NCBI GenBank assembly: GCA_963667455.2 | Contig: CAXXFR010000005.1 | Location: 1-64,000, forward strand | From: Bin55 sp963667455 | GTDB lineage: Bacteria; Pseudomonadota; Gammaproteobacteria; Pseudomonadales; Azotimanducaceae | DNA length: 64,000 nt | Reading direction: 5' to 3' | Shown here: positions 53,223 through 62,907 of the stretch, piece by piece | Layout of the letters: each line of letters starts with the position of its first letter | Numbering within the stretch: position 1 is the stretch's first letter | Program-made: the position numbers and the translations under genes | The notes under the pieces: generated by a model | The model's database searches: none | What the model saw: only the letters and a program-made list of their open reading frames with translations | Told to the model about the DNA's origin: nothing

Positions 53223-54339
53223 CAAAGCGTTGGGCGGCAGTGGTCTCAGAGGCCAAATTGCAGGGGAGACTTCCCTTTGCACGGTGGGAAAGTCAGGTAC
53301 GGGATTGACCTATCGAGGCTACGACATTTCAGATCTTGCCGACCATGCGACTTTTGAGGAAATTGCCTACTTGCTGCTGTACGGTGCGCTTCCCACCTCG
53401 GACGAACTCGCGAAATACAAGCAACGACTCCAATCCATGCGGGGCTTGCCTGAGGAAGTAATCTCGACTCTGGAACGTATTCCGGCAAGTTGCCATCCAA
53501 TGGATGTCATGCGCACTGGCGTATCGGTTCTCGGCAACATTGAACCGGAAGGCGATGCCGAACGGCAACGAGATGTCGCTGATCGACTATTAGCGGTGTG
53601 TCCTTCAATCATCAACTACTGGTATCGATATAGCCACGACGGCGTGCGAATCGAATTGGAAACCGATGTGGATTCGATCGCCGAACACTTTTTGACAACA
53701 CTGTTGGGAAGTGTTTCTAACGAAACATTCAAGCGCGTTATGGATGTATCGCTGATTCTGTACGCCGAGCATGAGTTCAATGCTTCTACCTTTACGGCAC
53801 GCGTGTGTGCCTCGACGCTCAGCGACATGTACTCGTGCGTAACGGGAGCCATCGGTTCGCTCCGAGGTCCCTTGCACGGCGGTGCGAACGAAGAGGCAAT
53901 GGAGCTGATTGAGCGATTTGAGACACCTGATCAGGCCACAGTGGAAGTGCTAAGAATGCTTGACCGCAAGGAACTGATCATGGGATTTGGCCATGCCATC
54001 TATCGAGTTTCCGATCCTCGCAATACGATCATCAAACGATGGTCCGAGCGGCTTGCTGAAGAGGTGGACGACACTCGTCTCTATCCAATTTCGTGTGCCA
54101 TCGAGAAGACGATGTGGGACACCAAAGAGCTCTTTGCCAACGCTGATTTCTTTCATGCCAGCGCGTACAAGTTCATGGGAATTCCGACACGACTTTATAC
54201 CCCGATATTTGTTTGCTCCAGAGTTTCTGGATGGACCGCCCACGTAATGGAGCAACGAGCCAACAACCGCATCATTCGTCCCAGTGCGGAGTACACGGGA
54301 CCGGAACCACGGCCGTTCCTACCTATCGACCAGCGTTAG
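53215..54339 (+). CDS. prpC: 2-methylcitrate synthase
   Basis: Condenses propionyl-CoA with oxaloacetate. Citrate-synthase fold with catalytic His in RGPLHGGANEEAM and in MGFGHAIYRVSDPR, and Asp in ANADFFHASAYKFMG. The short 374-residue form and N-terminus GLRGQIAGETSLCTVGKSG are those of PrpC; position between prpB and prpD supports this over citrate synthase. GTG start inside the end of prpB. Confidence 0.94.
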   Translation: MIDKALGGSGLRGQIAGETSLCTVGKSGTGLTYRGYDISDLADHATFEEIAYLLLYGALPTSDELAKYKQRLQSMRGLPEEVISTLERIPASCHPMDVMRTGVSVLGNIEPEGDAERQRDVADRLLAVCPSIINYWYRYSHDGVRIELETDVDSIAEHFLTTLLGSVSNETFKRVMDVSLILYAEHEFNASTFTARVCASTLSDMYSCVTGAIGSLRGPLHGGANEEAMELIERFETPDQATVEVLRMLDRKELIMGFGHAIYRVSDPRNTIIKRWSERLAEEVDDTRLYPISCAIEKTMWDTKELFANADFFHASAYKFMGIPTRLYTPIFVCSRVSGWTAHVMEQRANNRIIRPSAEYTGPEPRPFLPIDQR

Positions 54340-54368
54340 CTGTCAACTGAAAACGGATTGGATTGCCT

Positions 54369-55808
54369 ATGTCAGCTAACGTCGAATTGAGCGTTCGTCC
54401 ACCGCCGGACCAAGTTCTGGTAGACATTGCCGAATACACATGCAATTTCGACGATGTGTCCGAGGAAGCCCTTCAGACAGCTCGTTACTGTCTGATGGAC
54501 ACCCTGGGTTGTGGGTTTCTGGCACTTCGATTCCCGGAATGCAGAAAGCTGCTGGGTCCCATAGTTGCCGGAACAGTGGTTCCAAATGGCGCGAGAGTGC
54601 CGGGAACTTCCTTTGTACTGGATCCGGTCAAAGCCGCGTGGGATATCGGGTGCATGATTCGTTATTTGGACTTCAACGACACGTGGCTGGCGGCCGAATG
54701 GGGCCATCCTTCTGACAATCTGGGCGGAATCCTCGCAGTAGCCGACTTTCTGGGGCAGCAATCCGGTTCTGAGGACATAGCGCTGACCATGAGAGATGTT
54801 CTCGTGGCGATGGTCAAGGCTCACGAGATTCAAGGTGGACTCGCACTCGAGAATAGTTTCAACCGAGTTGGACTCGATCACGTTCTGCTGGTACGCGTCG
54901 CAACTGCAGCAGTCGTTATGAAAATGCTTGGTGGTTCGAAAGAACAGGTAGTCGATGTGCTGTCGCATGCGTTCATCGATGGATCGAGCCTGCGTACTTA
55001 TCGCCATGCTCCCAATGCCGGTCCACGCAAATCCTGGGCTGCCGGCGACGCAACTAGCAGAGCGGTTCGACTCGCCATGTTGGTTCAGAAGGGAGAAATT
55101 GGCTATCCCAGTGCATTAACAGTTCCGACGTGGGGTTTCTACGATGTTTCGTTCGGAGGAAATTCCTTCTCGTTTCAGAGACCGTTTGGGTCGTACGTCA
55201 TGGAGAACATCCTGTTCAAGATTTCGTATCCGGCAGAGTTTCATGCGCAAACCGCAGTGGAGGCTGGTGTCGCACTACATCCCCAAGTCATGGCTCGATT
55301 CGATGGACTAGCCAAAATTACGATTCGCACGCACGAGTCCGCGATTCGGATCATCAGCAAGACTGGTCCGTTGAACAATTTCGCTGATCGAGATCACTGC
55401 TTGCAGTACATGACTGCAATTGCCCTGCTCAAAGGCGATTTGGTGTCAGAAGACTACGAAGACGATGCGGCAGCCGATCCTCGGATCGATCAGCTAAGGG
55501 ACCTCATGGTCATTGAAGAGGAACCTCGATACAGTCGGGAGTATCACGACCCCGACCTCCGATCAATCGCAAATTGCGTTGAGGTTCAATTCAACGACGG
55601 TTCCACGATTGTCTCGGAAGTGGAGTTTCCGATCGGACACCGCACCCGACGCCAAGAAGGGATTCCCAAGCTGATCGAGAAGTTCAATCGAAACCTCAGA
55701 ACGTGCTTTCCCGATTACCGGGCCGAGCGCATTGAACAGATGTGCGCCGATCAAGAAACCCTTGAACGTACGCCTGTGGTCGAGTTCATGAACCAACTCG
55801 TTATTTGA
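54369..55808 (+). CDS. prpD: 2-methylcitrate dehydratase
   Basis: Fe-S-independent dehydratase of the methylcitrate cycle (MmgE/PrpD family). Landmarks: YLDFNDTWLAAEWGHPSDNLG, HEIQGGLALENSFNRVGLDH, AGPRKSWAAGDATSRAVRLA and ISYPAEFHAQTAVEA. ATG at 54369 chosen; a TTG two codons earlier is possible. 479 residues. No acnD/prpF pair is present, consistent with the PrpD route. Convergent with the alcohol dehydrogenase, 5 bp apart. Confidence 0.94.
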   Translation: MSANVELSVRPPPDQVLVDIAEYTCNFDDVSEEALQTARYCLMDTLGCGFLALRFPECRKLLGPIVAGTVVPNGARVPGTSFVLDPVKAAWDIGCMIRYLDFNDTWLAAEWGHPSDNLGGILAVADFLGQQSGSEDIALTMRDVLVAMVKAHEIQGGLALENSFNRVGLDHVLLVRVATAAVVMKMLGGSKEQVVDVLSHAFIDGSSLRTYRHAPNAGPRKSWAAGDATSRAVRLAMLVQKGEIGYPSALTVPTWGFYDVSFGGNSFSFQRPFGSYVMENILFKISYPAEFHAQTAVEAGVALHPQVMARFDGLAKITIRTHESAIRIISKTGPLNNFADRDHCLQYMTAIALLKGDLVSEDYEDDAAADPRIDQLRDLMVIEEEPRYSREYHDPDLRSIANCVEVQFNDGSTIVSEVEFPIGHRTRRQEGIPKLIEKFNRNLRTCFPDYRAERIEQMCADQETLERTPVVEFMNQLVI

Positions 55809-55813
55809 CGCGC

Positions 55814-56905
55814 TCAGAACTTAATGATTGAACGCCCGGCAATCTTGCCCGACTCCAGGGCGGTTGTCGCTTCATTGATCTGATGAATTGAGTAGCTCTC
55901 GGTAACCATTGCGTCGAGATCGAGGTCACCGTTCCGATGCCAGTCGAGAAATGTTGCGAAATCGCGATCCGGCGAGCACGATCCGCCGATTGATCCACGA
56001 AACTGCTTTTCGGACATTAGCACTTCTCCGGCGTTGAGCTCGACTGAAGTGTGCGGGACTCCCACGAGCACGGCAGTTCCACCTTGGCGCGCTCCAAAGT
56101 GTCCAGGGCGAACCGAAGGCACGATCTGCTCCATGGTCACTTTCAAGCCAATGCAGTCGAATGCGAAGTCGACTCCGCTCACCGGACGGCCGCCGATGTT
56201 GAACTCTTCGTGATTCTGAGTCATTTCATGGATCGCTCGAATGGGGTCGACTTTGGATGCGTTGATACCGTGAGTTGCGCCGAATTGCTTGGCGAAATCG
56301 AGCTTGTCCTCGTCCAAGTCGACGGCGATGATCGGATTAGCTCCTCTGACTTTGGCTGCCACAACTGCTGATAGTCCGACCCCTCCGACCCCATACACTG
56401 CGACCGAATTGCCTTCCTGGACATCTGCGGTGTTGATTACTGCACCGGATCCCGTCATAACCGCACAGCCAATGATCGCTGTTGAGAGTTTGTCAGCTAG
56501 AGGGTCGGTTTGCACAACATAGCGTTGATCTGCAATAGTGTGTGTTGCCCAAGTGAAAACGTTCTGCGAAATCGCTGTACGCGAGTCGATTTCGAGTGTT
56601 GCGGGTACAGCTCTACTTCGGTCGTTTACAGCGTCTCGAGGTACCCAGGTGACCAACACTTCGTCGCCTTCGTCTACGTGTGAGACGTTCGATCCCTTCT
56701 TCAATACGATGCCGGTTGACTCATGACCTAGCAGAGTAGGACGCATGCGGGGAGCATGCATTTGATGAAGCTGCGAATGGCAGATTCCCGATGCGAATTG
56801 CTGAACGACAACCTGCTCAGGGCTTGGGTCCGGCAGGTTGATTTCTATGATCTTCAGCGGTCCATCGCTATCGGGCAGCAGTACGACTTCTGCGGGGGTA
56901 GGCAC
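55814..56905 (-). CDS. Zinc-type alcohol dehydrogenase lacking the structural-zinc cysteines
   Basis: A 363-residue MDR-superfamily enzyme. Catalytic zinc ligands are present: Cys in ASGICHSQL, His in LLGHESTGIV and Cys in IIGCAVMTGSG; NAD site GVGGVGLSAVVAA with DLDEDKLDFA, which favours NAD. The structural-zinc lobe, normally four cysteines about residues 95-115, is replaced by TWVPRDAVNDRSRAVPATLEI with no cysteine. It resembles class III/NDMA-dependent-type dehydrogenases in the C-terminal half. Substrate unknown; adjacency to prpBCD suggests but does not prove a link to short-chain carbon metabolism. Confidence 0.82.
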   Translation of the reverse strand: MPTPAEVVLLPDSDGPLKIIEINLPDPSPEQVVVQQFASGICHSQLHQMHAPRMRPTLLGHESTGIVLKKGSNVSHVDEGDEVLVTWVPRDAVNDRSRAVPATLEIDSRTAISQNVFTWATHTIADQRYVVQTDPLADKLSTAIIGCAVMTGSGAVINTADVQEGNSVAVYGVGGVGLSAVVAAKVRGANPIIAVDLDEDKLDFAKQFGATHGINASKVDPIRAIHEMTQNHEEFNIGGRPVSGVDFAFDCIGLKVTMEQIVPSVRPGHFGARQGGTAVLVGVPHTSVELNAGEVLMSEKQFRGSIGGSCSPDRDFATFLDWHRNGDLDLDAMVTESYSIHQINEATTALESGKIAGRSIIKF

Positions 56906-57233
56906 GGCTAATTCCTATCGATTCGAGGTGTGAGTCCGAATGGTACTTCACAAATTGGGCTTGAGTCTGTCAGTCCAGTGATTTGCGGAGCGCCTCAACA
57001 TCGCCGTATTGCCTAGGTCAGTGCACTAGATCTTGATCGAAAGGGATATCGACCGAGACATAGTCACCTCTAGGCAGAGAAGACCGGCAATTTCCGATCC
57101 CTTCTTGGTCGTGTCTTCCGCGTCCGGATCGGCCAAAGGCAATCAATTCGGAGAGAGTCTTGCTCGTATGAAAACTTTGTAGCAAGTCGTGTGAGAATAG
57201 ACTACGAGAGTTGGACGAAGAGAACACCAAATC
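56906..57233. other. Divergent intergenic region
   Basis: Lies between the alcohol dehydrogenase (leftward) and the solenoid-protein gene (rightward), so both promoters should be here. A 7-bp inverted repeat (CCGATCC 57094-57100, GGATCGG 57126-57132, 25-nt loop) is the only structure noted. No supported gene. Confidence 0.35.
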
Positions 57234-59062
57234 ATGTCCAATCGAAAACAAGCTTCATCAAAATTCGCGGCATTGGTGATTGCGTTCGTTATTGGCGTTG
57301 GCTTGACGGTATCAGTCTTCTATGTTCTTTCCATCGTGGGAAACAAGGATTCCAGCCTTCAAGCAGAATCTGTCCTAGCAACCTCCGAACGTGAAGTAAA
57401 CGAGGAGTTCATTAGCTCTCCGAGCATGCCGGTTCGGGCTCAGCAACAAAGCCTTGACGAAATTGCGGAGCTGGGTCCGCTCCACAGACACGAGGCGCTA
57501 ATTGAATTGGCGAACAATGCTGATGAACGCCGGCTGGTCGCTCTACTCACACAGACAAAGAGTTTGGTTCAAACTCCCACTGTCCAAGCTCAGATGCAGG
57601 CTGTCCTGCTTCAGAGTCTCGTGAGGATTGATCCCGTTACCGCACTGTCCCAAGCTACCAAGATCGACGGTCGCTTTGTCAGCTATTTACTCACAGCTGT
57701 CTTTAGCGAGTGGGTCCACGTAGACTTGGACGAGGCTGTTTCCTATGCGACAACTCTTGATGGAAACGAAGAACAAGCAGCACTTGAAGGAATTCTGCAG
57801 GAAACGGCTAAGCTCGATGGGAAGACTCGGCGAGAGATTGCTCGACAGCTGGGCAATGAGCAATACGCGATCAACGCAATCAACCTTGAAAGGCTAGAAC
57901 AAGCATCGGAAGATCCTGAGAGCGTCTGGAAAGATATTGTGGAGGACGCTCAGGACGATCCCGCGCAGCTTGACGTGCTCAAGCAAGTTGCCCTGACGTG
58001 GGTCGAGAAGCGCGGGTTGACTGCATTGACTCTCGTAATTGAGTCTCTGGACAACACTTCCACTTCCTCGACGGTCGCGACATATGTACTTAGCCGAGTA
58101 GCACGTACAAATCCTAGCGAAGCCTTTGCATACTCGTTGAACTTGGATAGCGATATCCGTCAACACGCCAAACTTGAGGTTGTGGCGGCGTGGGCAGAAA
58201 CTGATCCTCGCAAAGCGCTCGATGCCGTTTCCGAAGTTCCAGAGTCCAGATTGCGTTCCGAGTTATTACGGGGACTCATGGATACTTGGGCTTCCTTCCA
58301 TCCTGCCGATGTGCTTCAAAACTCCGATGACTTGCCTTCCGAATTTGTGGTTGAGGCAACTATAGAGGCAGTGGAATCGATCGCAGGATTTGATCCTGTA
58401 GAAGCCGCCAACATAGTTTCTGGTATGGAGCATGAATCAATGAAGCTCGAAGCAGCGAGAACTATCGTTCGTCTCTGGACCCTGAGGGATGCGAGAGCTG
58501 CATTGGACTGGCCATGCAGGATCCTGGTCTTGAAGGTCATCGCCCCCTGTTGATCACCAATGTACTGGTTACTCTTTCCAGATTTGATCCTAACAAAGCA
58601 ATGAACATTGCTTTGGATCTGCCCATACCTGTTGATGGGACTGGACATGAAGCATCTGTCGTAAGGCAACTTGCCTCAATAGATATCGACAAAGCCATCG
58701 AGTTCGCATCACGAACAAGAGAAGGCGAGACTAGGATCCAAGCATATCGCTCCATTGCGTCCCAACTAGTCCGGAGGAAGGACATTGACGGCGCATTGGA
58801 TTTGGCACGTGAGGTCCCTGACTACGCAAGAAAGGACTACCTGAGTGAGGTGTTAGACCGTTGGTCAACAGATGATCCCCTTGACCTGTACGAATCCCTA
58901 GACGACTTGCCGTCGGCCGAGACCGCGTCTCTGGCTGCCTTAAATCTCTTGATCTACGATCCAAGAGGGGAAATTCTGACGGCAGATCAGGCTCAGAAAG
59001 CGAGAAGCTACCTCTCTGAGGAGGACCTGCAAGAGGTTGAGCGAAGGTTGTCGAAACAATAG
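57234..59062 (+). pseudogene. Membrane-anchored alpha-solenoid repeat protein, interrupted by a frameshift
   Basis: Two overlapping frames (57234-58553 and 58514-59062) together encode one ~609-residue protein. It starts with an N-terminal anchor (FAALVIAFVIGVGLTVSVFYVL) and continues with HEAT/TPR-like repeats of the type WAETDPRKALDAVSEVP, each with Trp-Ala-x-x-Asp-Pro-x-x-Ala-Leu. The repeats continue across the break: ...RAALDW in the first frame, then MQDPGLEGHRPLL in the second. Restoring one base near 58511 (TGG GCC ATG) joins them. It is either a real inactivating deletion or a sequencing error; there is no slippery heptamer. Function unknown. Confidence 0.7.
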
Positions 59063-59139
59063 GGTCTGCTTTTGGAAAGATAGGATCGACAAGCTGGGTG
59101 TGATCTTGAAGTGCTCGAATTACTTCTGTCGATCAAGTG

Positions 59140-59565
59140 TCACCTCGTTGAGTGCTTCATCGCCCTATGCGGTATTCCGGCATCGTCAAAAATGTCGCCA
59201 AAGGCCTCGAAACCGCTCTTGGCGTAGAAATCGAGTGCGTGCGTCTGCGCGTGGAGGTAAATTTCAGGCATTTTCATTTGCTGGGCTTTAACAACTGCTG
59301 CATCGAGCAACTGCCGACCGATCCCATGTCTTCTATAGCTCTTGAGCACAGCCATCCGTCCAATCTGGCCGGATTGGAGCAGACGTGCAGTGCCGACAGG
59401 TTTTCCTTCCTCGGTCGTCGCTAGAAAGTGGTGGGACTTGGCATCCATGCCGTCGAGTTCAAGCTCCACTGGAACGCCCTGTTCGAGTACGAAGACTTCC
59501 GTGCGAATATCGGTTAGGACTTCTGATGAACAGTCCCATGTCACTTCGCGTACAACGAATGGCAT
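59140..59565 (-). CDS. GNAT family N-acetyltransferase
   Basis: A 141-residue GNAT protein. Residues EVFVLEQGVPVELELDGMDAKSHHFLA and the acetyl-CoA loop MAVLKSYRRHGIGRQLLDAAV (R-x-x-G-I-G) are typical, followed by IYLHAQTHALDFYAKSGFEAFG. The YjcF/ElaA-like pattern is clear but the substrate is unknown. The Met of MPFVVREVTW is taken as start, 4 bp after the purB stop; the longer frame lies within purB. Last gene of mnmA-purB-GNAT. Confidence 0.82.
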   Translation of the reverse strand: MPFVVREVTWDCSSEVLTDIRTEVFVLEQGVPVELELDGMDAKSHHFLATTEEGKPVGTARLLQSGQIGRMAVLKSYRRHGIGRQLLDAAVVKAQQMKMPEIYLHAQTHALDFYAKSGFEAFGDIFDDAGIPHRAMKHSTR

Positions 59566-59569
59566 CGGT

Positions 59570-60982
59570 CTATACCTCGAAACCCACTCGATCGAACTTG
59601 ATTTTCTCGAATGCCTGTGTCGCGATTTCGCTTGCCATTCCAACATAGGAAGAGGGAGTCAATTGCTCCAGCGACCGGCGAGAATCATCGGATAGCTGTA
59701 GTTTCGCAAGCATCTCGACGTAGCTTGTTTGGTCCAAGGTTCGACCTCGAACCAGTTCTCTCACTTTCTCGTAGGGATCACTGACTCCCTCGATACGCAT
59801 TACGGTCTGTACTGCTTCCGTCAAGACTTCCCAGGCTTCGTTCAGGTCGCCTTCCAACCGGTCAGTATCGGGATCCAGCTTTCCGATTCCGCGCATTGCG
59901 CTGCGGTAGGCAATCAATGAGTGTCCAAACGCCACTCCGAGATTTCGAAACGCCGTCGAGTCCGACAGGTCTCGTTGCCATCTCGAAACCGGTAGCTTCT
60001 CAGCGAGGTGAGACAAGATCGAGTCAGCCACGCCAAGGTTTCCTTCCGCGTTTTCGAAATCGATGGGATTGACCTTATGGGGCATGGTTGAACTGCCGAC
60101 CTCTCCGGATTTCTTTCGTTGTCGGAAGTAGCCAATGGATATGTAGGACCACATGTCGCGCACGAAGTCCAATGCGACAACATTGCAACCACGAACATGG
60201 TTCAGGATCCGTGCAACATAGTCATGAGGCTCGATTTGCGTGGTTGTCGGATTGTGTTCGAGTCCCAGTAGCTCGACAAACGTATTGCCCACTCTGGGCC
60301 AATCCACGTTCGGTTCAGCAACGACGTGGGCGTTGTAGTTGCCGACTGCTCCGTTCATCTTTCCTAGCAAGGGTTCGTTGATCAGCTTCAAGCTGCACTC
60401 GTGCAGTCGAGACGCAAACACGGCAAGTTCCTTTCCAACAGTTGTCGGCGAGGCTGTTTGCCCATGTGTTCGGGCCAGCATTGGAACCGCGACAAGTGGC
60501 TCGCCGAAGTTGACGATGTCAAGAATCAATTCGTTCAGAGTCGGTAGAAGAATCTGCGAGCGCACTTCTTGAAGCATCAATCCGTACGCAAGATTGTTGA
60601 TGTCTTCGGAGGTGCAGCCGAAGTGCACAGACTCAAGACGCGAACCCAGGCCAAGCTCGACCAGCTTTCCGCGCAGAAATCGTTCGACGGCCTTGACGTC
60701 GTGATTGGTCTCTTGCTCTATCTTCCGTACTGTACGTGCATCTTCAATGGAGAATTCTTTCCAAATCTGTCGGCAATTTTCGACAAGCTCTTGCCCCAAA
60801 GCGGGCTCGGAAGTAGCAATTCGCAACTGATCTAGATAGAGAAACCACTCGACTTCAACGCGCAATCGATACCTGATGAGTGCGAATTCACTTGCGTAGG
60901 GTGCAAGTTGCTCGGTGACTCGCCGATACCGACCATCCAGAGGGCTGACAGCGGTGAGAGGCTCGAACGGAAGCTGAGACAC
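59570..60982 (-). CDS. purB: Adenylosuccinate lyase
   Basis: Catalyses two steps of purine synthesis. The family signature GEVGSSTMPHKVNPIDFENAEG holds the catalytic Ser loop; LTAVSPLDGRYRR opens the protein and RTHGQTASPTTVGKE carries the catalytic His. GTG at 60982, 2 bp after the mnmA stop, gives 470 residues; an ATG at 61024 would overlap mnmA and add unconserved sequence. The mnmA-purB order (without hflD) is the known gammaproteobacterial context. Confidence 0.94.
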   Translation of the reverse strand: MSQLPFEPLTAVSPLDGRYRRVTEQLAPYASEFALIRYRLRVEVEWFLYLDQLRIATSEPALGQELVENCRQIWKEFSIEDARTVRKIEQETNHDVKAVERFLRGKLVELGLGSRLESVHFGCTSEDINNLAYGLMLQEVRSQILLPTLNELILDIVNFGEPLVAVPMLARTHGQTASPTTVGKELAVFASRLHECSLKLINEPLLGKMNGAVGNYNAHVVAEPNVDWPRVGNTFVELLGLEHNPTTTQIEPHDYVARILNHVRGCNVVALDFVRDMWSYISIGYFRQRKKSGEVGSSTMPHKVNPIDFENAEGNLGVADSILSHLAEKLPVSRWQRDLSDSTAFRNLGVAFGHSLIAYRSAMRGIGKLDPDTDRLEGDLNEAWEVLTEAVQTVMRIEGVSDPYEKVRELVRGRTLDQTSYVEMLAKLQLSDDSRRSLEQLTPSSYVGMASEIATQAFEKIKFDRVGFEV

Positions 60983-60984
60983 GT

Positions 60985-62058
60985 CTAGTTGTAGACCTGG
61001 TTGATGCGTGCGCCACCCAAGCACAGATCGTCTTGGTAGAGCACGACAAACTGGCCCGGCGTGATGGCACGTTGCGGTTGGTCGAACTCTACACGCACAT
61101 TGCCATCGCTACCGACTCTAGCGCTACAGTCCGAAGGAGACTGTCGGTAGCGCACAGCGGCTTGGCAGCGGTCTGTGGCTTCGATGTTGTCGACCAGCGA
61201 ATTGAATTCGACTGCGGAAAGTTCGGATCGAAGTAGCGCTTCTTGGTGTTGTGTCACAACCAGTTGATTGGTTTCTTGGTTCTTTGTCGCAACGTACCAC
61301 GGAGATTCCAATGCGTCGTTGCGCCCGCCGATCTCCAATCCCTTTCGCTGTCCTAGGGTGTAGTACGACAATCCCATGTGCTGTCCGATGACTTTTCCTT
61401 TGGTGTCGACGATCTCGCCGGGATCGCGACTGATGTAACGTTCGAGCAATTCGGAGAACCGTCGTTCGCCTATGAAGCAGATGCCGGTGCTGTCTTTTTT
61501 GTCGTAGACATGGAGTCCGTTTGTGTGAGCGAGTTCTCTTACCTCGTTCTTGGCAAGGCGGCCAAGCGGAAACAGGCACTTGCCCAGTCGCTCGCGACGA
61601 ACTCCACTGAGGAAATAGGTCTGGTCCTTTCCAGAATCGTCGCTTCGAAACAACGAGCAGTCTCCATTGATTTTCTCGAGCCGGGCGTAGTGGCCGGTAG
61701 CCATGGTCTCGAAGCCAAGGTGATCCACGTAATCCAGAAACAGCCCAAATTTGATTTCCCGGTTGCACAACACGTCGGGGTTGGGAGTGTTGCCGGCTCG
61801 ATATTCTCGAAGGAAATGCGAGAACACTCGATCCCAGTATTCAGCCGCGAAATTGATGTGCTCCAGTTCAATGCCCAACTTTTCAGCGATGCGCTGGGCG
61901 TCTTCGAAATCCTCAGCGGAGGTGCAGTACTCGGTACCGTCGTCTTCGTCCCAGTTCTTCATGAATATCCCAGTCACGGAATATCCTTCGCGCTGAAGCA
62001 AGAGAGCGGCGACTGCTGAATCGACTCCGCCGGACAGGGCTACGACGACCGAAGACAT
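60985..62058 (-). CDS. mnmA: tRNA-specific 2-thiouridylase MnmA
   Basis: Thiolates U34 of tRNA Lys, Glu and Gln. PP-loop VALSGGVDSAVAALLL, catalytic Cys in NPDVLCNREIKFG and Cys in STGICFIGERRF; GLSYYTLGQRKGLEIGG and the C-terminal barrel VEFDQPQRAITPGQFVVLY. 357 residues. First gene of a leftward operon, divergent from moaC. Confidence 0.96.
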   Translation of the reverse strand: MSSVVVALSGGVDSAVAALLLQREGYSVTGIFMKNWDEDDGTEYCTSAEDFEDAQRIAEKLGIELEHINFAAEYWDRVFSHFLREYRAGNTPNPDVLCNREIKFGLFLDYVDHLGFETMATGHYARLEKINGDCSLFRSDDSGKDQTYFLSGVRRERLGKCLFPLGRLAKNEVRELAHTNGLHVYDKKDSTGICFIGERRFSELLERYISRDPGEIVDTKGKVIGQHMGLSYYTLGQRKGLEIGGRNDALESPWYVATKNQETNQLVVTQHQEALLRSELSAVEFNSLVDNIEATDRCQAAVRYRQSPSDCSARVGSDGNVRVEFDQPQRAITPGQFVVLYQDDLCLGGARINQVYN

Positions 62059-62165
62059 GGGATGAGCGGAGAATTGGCAGGATGGGGGAGAGCTTTTATT
62101 GTATTCTCGCTAGCGTCAGGCCCTAGTGCTCAAGTCCGTACTCCTCCGAGTCCAGTCTCCTTGAA

Positions 62166-62645
62166 ATGTCGAAGTTAACTCATCTATCTGATGCGGGCGA
62201 GGCTCGCATGGTGGACATAACGAACAAGCCAGTTTCCGCCCGCGAAGCTGTTGCTCGAGCTCGGATTGAGATGAAGTCCAGCACGTTGGACATGATTTTG
62301 TCGGCATCGATGCCGAAGGGCGACGTTCTCGCAGCCGCTCGCATCGCGGGCATTCAGGCGGCCAAACGCACCAGTGAACTCATTCCCCTGTGCCATCCAC
62401 TTCCGTTGACGAAGGTTGAGCTGACCTTCGAACGCACCGACGACTCGGTGCTACGCGTCGAGGCACGATGCAAGGTAACCGGACAAACCGGAGTTGAAAT
62501 GGAGGCCCTGACGGCCGTTTCGGTTGCCAGTCTCACAATCTACGACATGTGCAAGAGTGTGGAAAGAGGCATTGTTATCAAAGACATCCGCTTACTCTCG
62601 AAATCGGGCGGAAAGTCGGGAGATTGGGTCGTAGAAGACACCTAG
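62166..62645 (+). CDS. moaC: Cyclic pyranopterin monophosphate synthase MoaC
   Basis: Second step of molybdopterin synthesis. LTHLSDAGEARMVDITNKPVSAREA, IQAAKRTSELIPLCHPLPLTKVEL and GVEMEALTAVSVASLTIYDMCKSV with the catalytic residues are diagnostic. 159 residues. Starts the moaC-moaD-moaE cluster; gaps are 3 and 4 bp. moaA and moaB are not adjacent. Confidence 0.96.
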   Translation: MSKLTHLSDAGEARMVDITNKPVSAREAVARARIEMKSSTLDMILSASMPKGDVLAAARIAGIQAAKRTSELIPLCHPLPLTKVELTFERTDDSVLRVEARCKVTGQTGVEMEALTAVSVASLTIYDMCKSVERGIVIKDIRLLSKSGGKSGDWVVEDT

Positions 62646-62648
62646 ACA

Positions 62649-62903
62649 ATGGAAGTCACGGTTCTATTCTTTGCCTCTCTCCGGGAGCAGCTCGGCACAT
62701 CAACGCTATCTGTCCAACTATCGGAAGACAGCAATACCGACGACTTGCTGACTACGGTCATAGAGCAACTCGGCGACGAAGCTGACGCTATTCTTCGAGA
62801 TGAGGGGGTCAAGATGTCGGTGAATCAGGAAGTTAAGGACCAGGCCTGTCCATTGCAGACGGGCGATGAGATCGCGTTTTTCCCGCCAATAACGGGAGGC
62901 TAG
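62649..62903 (+). CDS. moaD: Molybdopterin synthase sulfur carrier subunit MoaD
   Basis: An 84-residue ubiquitin-fold protein that carries sulfur as a C-terminal thiocarboxylate: it ends FFPPITGG, the required Gly-Gly. VTVLFFASLREQLGTSTLSV is the usual first strand and helix. Partner of MoaE, translated from the same transcript. Confidence 0.94.
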   Translation: MEVTVLFFASLREQLGTSTLSVQLSEDSNTDDLLTTVIEQLGDEADAILRDEGVKMSVNQEVKDQACPLQTGDEIAFFPPITGG

Positions 62904-62907
62904 AGCA

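Noticed and set aside
58551..58553. TGA ending the first solenoid frame as a possible selenocysteine codon
   Set aside because: The frame after the TGA closes again within about 17 codons, whereas the repeat protein continues in the other frame, so a frameshift explains it better.
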